NCBI RefSeq assembly: GCF_001435525.1
Contig: NZ_AZDP01000023.1
Location: forward strand, 1-64,000
Length of the DNA stretch: 64,000 bases
Source: Levilactobacillus koreensis JCM 16448
Lineage (GTDB): Bacteria; Bacillota; Bacilli; Lactobacillales; Lactobacillaceae
Reading direction: 5' to 3'
Position 1 is the first letter of the stretch. Every line of letters starts with the position of its first letter. Under the pieces are notes generated by a model. That model did no database searches. It worked only from the letters and a program-made list of their open reading frames with translations, and was not told the DNA's origin. Shown piece by piece: positions 58,816 to 64,000 of the stretch. The position numbers and the translations under genes were made by a program.

Positions 58816-59064
58816 ATGATTGATTTAAGGGATCGGGATATCATGTCATCAATGGAAGCAGCCAAACGCTGGATGAAGGCGGATGATTATGTTCGCCAAG
58901 TTTACCGGAAGAGTCCGGATCGCTTTCCGGTGGGGACCATTCGTAAATTTGGGAAGCAACTAGTGGTCACCCGTAAAGGAATGGAAGTTGTCACGGGCGA
59001 AACGGAGATCGAAGCAAAACAATTTGCAAGTATCCGGAGAGACCCTAATATTCGCGACCTCTAA
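58816..59064 (+). CDS. Small HTH-like DNA-binding protein
   Basis: An 82-residue basic protein. The block SSMEAAKRWMKADDYVRQVYRKSP followed by FPVGTIRKFGKQLVVTRKGMEVVTG resembles short excisionase/MerR-like helix-turn-helix proteins common in lactobacilli: a helix-turn-helix core plus a beta wing, ending in an acidic tail. TTGGAGG lies about seven bases before the ATG. It is followed by the promoter and leader of tyrS. A role as local regulator is possible but not shown. Confidence 0.65.
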   Translation: MIDLRDRDIMSSMEAAKRWMKADDYVRQVYRKSPDRFPVGTIRKFGKQLVVTRKGMEVVTGETEIEAKQFASIRRDPNIRDL

Positions 59065-59129
59065 TGAGATGAAGTTATTTCACCGTGCCAAAATTCGCTG
59101 AATGTGGCGATTTATCCGCTCCCCTTCAC

Positions 59130-59158
59130 TTGACAACGCTTTCATGGTTAGCTATCTT
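59130..59158 (+). promoter_or_regulatory. Promoter of tyrS
   Basis: TTGACA at 59130-59135, 17-base spacer, TATCTT at 59153-59158. The transcript start falls near 59165, about 73 bases before the tyrS ATG. No T-box core is present in that leader. Confidence 0.72.
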
Positions 59159-59237
59159 TTGGTTGTTTAGGTCGAATTCATTTTCAACGCGAACGGCCTG
59201 TCAAAAATTTTGGGTACAGTGAAAGGGGAACAAGCTA

Positions 59238-60497
59238 ATGAATATCATTGATGAGTTAACTTGGCGTGGTGCGATCAATCAGCAGACGGATGCTGAAGGC
59301 TTGAAAAAGTTAACAACGGAAAAGAAAATTTCGTTGTACTGTGGGGTCGACCCGACCGGGGATAGCATGCATATCGGGCACTTGATTCCATTTATGATGA
59401 TGAAACGCTTTGAACTAGCCGGCCATCATCCATACATCCTGATCGGTGGCGCCACGGGGAGTATCGGTGACCCTAGTGGCCGCAAGACCGAACGGCAACT
59501 TCAAACTATGGATAAGGTTCAACACAACGTGCAGGCTTTATCACGACAGATGCAGCGGTTATTCGGTGGTGATTCCAACGTCACCATGGTCAACAACTAC
59601 GATTGGTTATCCAAGATTTCCCTCTTAGACTTCTTGAGAGACTACGGGAAATTAGTGAACATTAACTCAATGTTGGCTAAGGACATCGTTGCTAGTCGGC
59701 TGGATACAGGGATCTCCTTTACGGAATTCACGTACCAAATTCTCCAGTCCGTTGACTTCTTGACGCTTCACAATGAGCACAACATTCAACTTCAAATTGG
59801 TGGGGCCGACCAATGGGGCAACATTACTGCTGGGATTGACTTAATTCACAAGATTAAGGGGTCCGACGAAGAAGTTTATGGGCTGACGATTCCACTAATG
59901 CTTAAGGCCGACGGAACTAAATTTGGGAAGACGGCTGGTGGCGCGATTTGGTTGGATCCCGAAAAGACCTCGCCTTACGAGTTCTATCAATTCTGGTTAA
60001 ACCAGGACGATCGTGACGTGATTCGCTACCTCAAGTTCTTTACGTTCTTGAGCCAAGACGAAATCAACGGGTTAGAGGACAGCGTTGAGAACGAACCAGC
60101 CAAGCGGTTGGCCCAACGCCGGCTGGCTGAAGAAGTGACCCGCTTTGTTCACGGTGAAGAAGCCTTAGAGTCCGCTCAAAACATTTCTGAAATTCTCTTC
60201 TCTGGTGACATTCAAAAGCTGACCTTGGCCGAAGTTCAAGAGGCCTTTGAAAAGGTACCGAACGTCTCAATCAGCGCCAAGCCAGAAAACATTGTCACGC
60301 TGCTGACCGACACGACGGCCATTGAGCCATCACGGCGGCAAGCACGCGAAGACATTGAGAACGGTGCCATTACGGTCAATGGTGAACGCGTAACGGCTAC
60401 GGATGCCGAACTCGACCCTAAGGATAACTTCTCTGGTAAGTTCATGGTCATTCGGCGGGGGAAGAAGAACTACTTCCTCGCCAAAGTAGAAAATTAG
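59238..60497 (+). CDS. tyrS: Tyrosyl-tRNA synthetase
   Basis: A 419-residue class I tRNA synthetase that charges tRNA-Tyr. The HIGH motif is at residues 45-48 (DSMHIGHLIPF), the KMSKS equivalent is KFGKT at 228-232, and an S4-type RNA-binding domain fills the C-terminus (GAITVNGERVTATDAELDPKD). AAAGGGGA lies about ten bases upstream of the ATG. In lactobacilli and enterococci a tyrS gene typically precedes the tyrosine decarboxylase operon; here it has its own promoter and its own terminator 35 bases downstream. Another tyrS elsewhere in the genome is likely. Confidence 0.95.
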   Translation: MNIIDELTWRGAINQQTDAEGLKKLTTEKKISLYCGVDPTGDSMHIGHLIPFMMMKRFELAGHHPYILIGGATGSIGDPSGRKTERQLQTMDKVQHNVQALSRQMQRLFGGDSNVTMVNNYDWLSKISLLDFLRDYGKLVNINSMLAKDIVASRLDTGISFTEFTYQILQSVDFLTLHNEHNIQLQIGGADQWGNITAGIDLIHKIKGSDEEVYGLTIPLMLKADGTKFGKTAGGAIWLDPEKTSPYEFYQFWLNQDDRDVIRYLKFFTFLSQDEINGLEDSVENEPAKRLAQRRLAEEVTRFVHGEEALESAQNISEILFSGDIQKLTLAEVQEAFEKVPNVSISAKPENIVTLLTDTTAIEPSRRQAREDIENGAITVNGERVTATDAELDPKDNFSGKFMVIRRGKKNYFLAKVEN

Positions 60498-60531
60498 ACT
60501 AAAATTAATTTTTTCTAATGTTATACCCGTT

Positions 60532-60566
60532 AGCGGGTCCGATAGCGTATATCGGACCCGCTTTTT
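60532..60566 (+). terminator. Terminator of tyrS
   Basis: AGCGGGTCCGATA and TATCGGACCCGCT form a 13-base perfect stem, followed by TTTT. Confidence 0.92.
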
Positions 60567-60648
60567 GATTCTGTGCAGGTGCTCATAAACCGGTAAACGG
60601 CCATGTGCTTGTTCTAATTTTAACAAAAGACCCTTTACAGGGTACAAA

Positions 60649-60662
60649 TGAAAGCGTATTCT
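60649..60662. promoter_or_regulatory. Possible weak cre site upstream of the tyrosine decarboxylase gene
   Basis: TGAAAGCGTATTCT differs from TGWAANCGNTNWCA at positions 10 and 14. The core AAAGCG is kept. A possible -10 TAAATA lies near 60680. Low confidence. Confidence 0.35.
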
Positions 60663-60705
60663 CTTGGGTGAGCAAGGATAAATAAACCTGTAGGAGGTAA
60701 GTGAC

Positions 60706-62589
60706 ATGGAAAAGAATACAAACTCACTTAAGGATTTAGACTTGAACGCTTTGTTTATCGGAGATAAGGCGGAGAACGGTCAGTTATACAAAGATATGCT
60801 GAACAAGTTGGTCGACGAACATTTAGGCTGGCGGAAAAATTACATACCATCAGACCCCAACATGATTGGGCCAGATGATCAATCATCACCAGAATTTGAA
60901 AAGACGGTCAACCACATGAAGACGGTGCTGAACCAACTGTCAGAACGGATCCGAACAGAATCAGTTCCTTGGCATTCAGCCGGTCGCTACTGGGGCCACA
61001 TGAACTCCGAAACCTTAATGCCAGCACTGTTAGCTTACAACTACGCTATGCTGTGGAACGGAAATAACGTTGCTTATGAATCATCACCAGCAACCTCCCA
61101 AATGGAAGAAGAAGTTGGCCAAGAATTTGCCCGCATGATGGGTTACGACTACGGTTGGGGCCACATCGTTGCCGACGGTTCCTTGGCAAACTTGGAAGGT
61201 CTCTGGTACGCCCGGAACATCAAGTCCCTCCCATTCGCCATGCAAGAAGTTAATCCCGAACTCGTAGCCGGCAAGTCAGACTGGGAATTACTGAACATGC
61301 CAACTAAGGACATCATGGACCTGCTTGAAAATGCCGGGACCGAGATCGACGAAGTAAAGAAGCGTTCCGCTCGTAGCGGGAAGAACCTCCAACGCTTGGG
61401 CAAGTGGTTAGTCCCACAAACGAAGCACTACTCCTGGATGAAGGCTGCCGACATTATCGGAATTGGTCTCGACCAAGTGGTTCCCGTGCCAATCGACAGT
61501 AACTACCGGATGGACATCAACGCTTTGGAAGACATCATCCGTAAATTTGCCGCTGAAAAGACACCAATTTTGGGGGTCGTTGGGGTGGCTGGCTCAACCG
61601 AAGAAGGCGCCGTTGATGGCATCGATAAGATGGTTGAACTGCGGAAGAAGCTGTACAAAGAAGAAGGCATCTACTTCTACCTCCACGTCGACGCCGCTTA
61701 CGGTGGCTATGCCCGGGCATTGTTCCTCGATGAAAATGACAAGTTCATTCCATACAAGGACCTCCAACGGGTTCACGCCGAAAACCACGTCTTCACTGAA
61801 GATAAAGAATTGATCAAACCAGAAGTTTACGCTGCGTATAAGGCCTTTGATGAAGCAGAATCCATCACCATTGACCCACACAAGATGGGGTATGTGCCTT
61901 ACTCTGCTGGTGGGATCGTTATCCAAGACATTCGGATGCGCGACACGATTTCCTACTTCGCAACTTACGTCTTTGAAAAGGGTGCGGACATTCCAGCCTT
62001 ACTCGGTGCCTACATTCTCGAAGGCTCCAAGGCCGGTGCTACCGCCGCTTCCGTTTGGGCTGCACACCACACCTTACCATTGAACGTGACGGGCTACGGA
62101 AAACTCGAAGGGGCCTCCATTGAAGGCGCGCACCGTTACTACGACTTCCTGAAGGACTTGAAGTTTGAAGTTGCCGGTAAGAAGATCTCCGTTCACCCAC
62201 TGGTTTCCCCTGACTTCAACATGGTTGATTACGTGCTGAAGGAAGACGGCAACGACAACTTGGTCGAAATGAACCAATTGAACCACGCCTTCTACGAACA
62301 AGCTTCATACGTTAAGGGCTCACTTTACGGCAAGGAATACATTGTGTCTCACACCGACTTTGCCATTCCGGACTATGGTGACAGTCCACTCCAATTCGTT
62401 GAAAGTTTAGGCTTTAGTGAAGCAGAATGGCGCCGTGCCGAAAAGGTCACGATCATCCGGGCCTCAGTCATGACGCCTTACATGAACCGTAAAGAAAACT
62501 TCGATTACTTTGCACCTGAAATCAAGAAGGCCATTCAAGCCGATCTTGAAAAGGTCTACGAAACGTCGAAGCAGAATCAAAACGCCTAA
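60706..62589 (+). CDS. tdcA: Tyrosine decarboxylase (pyridoxal phosphate dependent)
   Basis: A 627-residue group II decarboxylase that converts tyrosine to tyramine and CO2, consuming a proton and supporting acid resistance. The PLP lysine is Lys393 in [14 protein letters not shown], and the upstream [14 protein letters not shown] block carries the Asp that pairs with the PLP nitrogen. The 620-630 length and N-terminus ([18 protein letters not shown]) match L. brevis and enterococcal TDC; glutamate decarboxylases are about 470 residues. The TyrS and permease context agrees. AGGAGG lies about eight bases before the ATG. Medically relevant as the source of dietary tyramine and of levodopa decarboxylation. 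Confidence 0.95.
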   Translation: MEKNTNSLKDLDLNALFIGDKAENGQLYKDMLNKLVDEHLGWRKNYIPSDPNMIGPDDQSSPEFEKTVNHMKTVLNQLSERIRTESVPWHSAGRYWGHMNSETLMPALLAYNYAMLWNGNNVAYESSPATSQMEEEVGQEFARMMGYDYGWGHIVADGSLANLEGLWYARNIKSLPFAMQEVNPELVAGKSDWELLNMPTKDIMDLLENAGTEIDEVKKRSARSGKNLQRLGKWLVPQTKHYSWMKAADIIGIGLDQVVPVPIDSNYRMDINALEDIIRKFAAEKTPILGVVGVAGSTEEGAVDGIDKMVELRKKLYKEEGIYFYLHVDAAYGGYARALFLDENDKFIPYKDLQRVHAENHVFTEDKELIKPEVYAAYKAFDEAESITIDPHKMGYVPYSAGGIVIQDIRMRDTISYFATYVFEKGADIPALLGAYILEGSKAGATAASVWAAHHTLPLNVTGYGKLEGASIEGAHRYYDFLKDLKFEVAGKKISVHPLVSPDFNMVDYVLKEDGNDNLVEMNQLNHAFYEQASYVKGSLYGKEYIVSHTDFAIPDYGDSPLQFVESLGFSEAEWRRAEKVTIIRASVMTPYMNRKENFDYFAPEIKKAIQADLEKVYETSKQNQNA

Positions 62590-62611
62590 CACATCACTAT
62601 ATCGTTTCACC

Positions 62612-62637
62612 GTAGGTCATTCGGGGTAATGGCCTAC
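62612..62637 (+). promoter_or_regulatory. Hairpin between tdcA and tyrP
   Basis: GTAGGTCATT and AATGGCCTAC form a ten-base stem (one G-U) around a short loop, without a T-run. It probably stabilises the tdcA part or modulates the ratio of the two products rather than terminating. Confidence 0.5.
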
Positions 62638-62680
62638 TGCTATTATAAAAAATATTATTTGGTTGAAGGGAAGCGCGAAC

Positions 62681-64000
62681 ATGGATAATCAGGCTAAAAA
62701 ACTTAGTCTTGGCACATTTATTGGGATGACCATGGCCCTGTGTGCCACGGTACGTTCGATTCCTTCAGTTGCCGCAACTGGTTGGACGCAAATCACCTAC
62801 ATGGTCTTTGCCGTCGTCTTCTTCGCTTTACCGGTTGCCCTGATTTCCGGTGAATTGGGAACCATGATGCAAGCTGAAGGTGGGCCGCAGTTATGGGTCA
62901 AATCAGCGTTAGGGGAAAAATGGGGATTTGTGACTGCCTGGCTCCTCTGGGTACAAATTTTCCCAGGAATGGTCATGGTGGCCTCAACGATTGGTCCGCT
63001 GTGGGGGAACGTCTTTGGGAACGTCGCTTTAGGGAATAACCACTGGTTCATTCTCGCTAACATCTTAGGCTTTTACTGGATCATTACCGTTCTGAATTTA
63101 CGGTTCGACATGGCTAAAGTGGGCGGGAACATCGGGGTTTGGCTCGGTGTTTACATTCCAATCGTCATCATGCTGATCATGGGGGTTGCTGCCATGGTTA
63201 AGACCGGAATCAACCCAAACGGTTACCTGGGAACCTTCACTTGGGGCAAATTAATGCCAAGTCTGGACAACCTGCAATCGTTACAATACTTCGCCGCCAT
63301 TTCCTTCGTTTACACAGGGTTGGAAATGTCTTCTGTCTTCATTCCGCGGCTGCATGACGCCAAGAAGACTTACACGCGGGGGATCTTCGTTGCCTTGATC
63401 GGGTTAGTTCTGATGAACATCATGAACTCCATCTTGGTCGCCAACGTGGTGCCAGATGGTAAGATTCAATTATCAAACATCACGCAACCGATCGTTCTCT
63501 GGTGCCAGATCTTAGGTTGGCCTTCAATCATCGCCAATATCTTCAGCTTCATGGTCGTGATCGGTGTGCTGATTCAGTTGTCCGCTTGGGTGACGGGGCC
63601 TTCGAAGACCATGACGCAAGTTGCCCGGGCTGGCCAATTACCTGCCAGCTTTGGCTACCACAAGACCAACAAGTTCGGGGTATCTCGTAACGTGGTCTTA
63701 ACGCAAAGCATCTGCATTTCACTCTTTGCCTTACTCTACGGCTTCATGAAAAATGTGAACGGGGTCTTCTTGACGCTGACCAACGCCACCACGGTGATCT
63801 ACGCAATTGTTTATATCTTAATTGCGATTGCGATCATTCGCTTACGGCAAACGCAACCGGACATTGAACGCCCATACCGCTTAGGGAAAACGGGGAATGC
63901 AATGGCTTACTTCGTGGCCTTCCTGTTACTCTTCGGTATCGTGGTCATCATTGCCGCTACCTTGGTTGCAAGTAATGCTACGCAGGCAATCTTCGTGGTC
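62681..64000 (+). CDS. tyrP: Tyrosine/tyramine antiporter TyrP, partial
   Basis: The open frame runs from ATG 62681 to the window edge without a stop, 440 residues so far. It is an APC-superfamily permease of the glutamate:GABA-antiporter type: the first helix is LGTFIGMTMALCATVRSIPS and the SGELGTMMQAEGGPQLWV block is diagnostic. About ten helices are visible. It would exchange external tyrosine for internal tyramine, creating membrane potential. GAAGGG lies about 13 bases before the ATG. It is 91 bases behind tdcA with only a hairpin between, so the two are cotranscribed. An nhaC-type gene often follows but is not in view. Confidence 0.92.
   Translation, partial: MDNQAKKLSLGTFIGMTMALCATVRSIPSVAATGWTQITYMVFAVVFFALPVALISGELGTMMQAEGGPQLWVKSALGEKWGFVTAWLLWVQIFPGMVMVASTIGPLWGNVFGNVALGNNHWFILANILGFYWIITVLNLRFDMAKVGGNIGVWLGVYIPIVIMLIMGVAAMVKTGINPNGYLGTFTWGKLMPSLDNLQSLQYFAAISFVYTGLEMSSVFIPRLHDAKKTYTRGIFVALIGLVLMNIMNSILVANVVPDGKIQLSNITQPIVLWCQILGWPSIIANIFSFMVVIGVLIQLSAWVTGPSKTMTQVARAGQLPASFGYHKTNKFGVSRNVVLTQSICISLFALLYGFMKNVNGVFLTLTNATTVIYAIVYILIAIAIIRLRQTQPDIERPYRLGKTGNAMAYFVAFLLLFGIVVIIAATLVASNATQAIFVV

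Noticed and set aside
59064-59237. T-box or riboswitch in the tyrS leader
   Set aside because: The stretch contains a promoter and a short leader but no T-box core (no GGTGGTACCGCG-like sequence) and no terminator/antiterminator pair.
60706-62589. Glutamate decarboxylase (GadB)
   Set aside because: The protein is about 150 residues too long for GadB, its N-terminus matches tyrosine decarboxylases, and it sits between tyrS and a TyrP-type antiporter.

Overview
The window looks like the chromosome of a heterofermentative lactic acid bacterium, most likely Levilactobacillus brevis or a close relative. Reasons: a tyrS / tyrosine decarboxylase / tyrosine-tyramine antiporter locus at the right end; two xyloside-utilisation modules; the RexAB form of the AddAB nuclease; PepC; an LPXTG-type surface protein; Gram-positive ribosome binding sites. 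There are no rRNA or tRNA genes, no insertion sequences, no prophage and no CRISPR array. The left end carries mnmG, which usually lies near oriC in Firmicutes, and three sites matching the ParB-binding parS consensus lie at about 8.1, 15.0 and 28.1 kb. This fits an origin-proximal chromosomal segment.

Layout. 0-20.5 kb: housekeeping and small genes. They include mnmG, a pnuC vitamin-precursor transporter, HAD phosphatases, brnQ, an NAD(P)-binding protein, a GNAT acetyltransferase, an acyl-CoA thioesterase, a condensation-like protein, a Bcr-type efflux pump, lepB, a MarR regulator, pepC, several one- or two-helix membrane proteins, a lipoprotein, a membrane-anchored nuclease and cls. 20.7-25.2 kb: xyloside module 1 (AraC regulator, GPH symporter, GH43 beta-xylosidase) with a cre site. 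25.4-26.0 kb: a gene-poor stretch holding what looks like an Fst-type type I toxin-antitoxin locus. 26-34.7 kb: a DUF2207 membrane protein, a YfhO-family protein, menA, a small membrane protein behind three palindromic sites, and a purine permease with PurR-box-like motifs. 35-39.8 kb: xyloside module 2 (divergent AraC regulator, cre, GH31 alpha-xylosidase, a 64-residue membrane peptide, GPH symporter). 40-47.4 kb: aldo/keto reductase, an NAD(P)-binding protein, a polysaccharide deacetylase and a 1238-residue BspA/MucBP surface protein. 47.5-57.7 kb: M20 deacylase, rexB-rexA, thiolase. 57.9-64 kb: a tyrosine T-box in front of two small genes, a small HTH-like protein, then tyrS, tyrosine decarboxylase and the start of tyrP, which runs off the window.

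How the parts work together. The two xyloside modules would import and cleave beta- and alpha-linked xylosides under AraC activation and CcpA repression. The tyramine locus couples tyrosine uptake, decarboxylation and tyramine export, which consumes protons and generates proton-motive force. RexB and RexA form one two-gene operon for double-strand break repair.

The most unusual signals are non-coding. (1) A dispersed family of about 110-190 bp intergenic elements (six clear copies plus one collapsed palindromic copy). They have a conserved core, a compensatorily changed internal stem and usually a terminator-like 3' hairpin. (2) A type I toxin-antitoxin locus with a 28-residue toxin and a duplicated antisense-promoter module. 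(3) A candidate small RNA behind a TTCACA direct-repeat operator, carrying four UAACCA motifs. (4) A tyrosine T-box that appears not to control tyrS. (5) A triple TAACCCGGGTTA palindrome array. All were found by eye; no database search or folding program was run.
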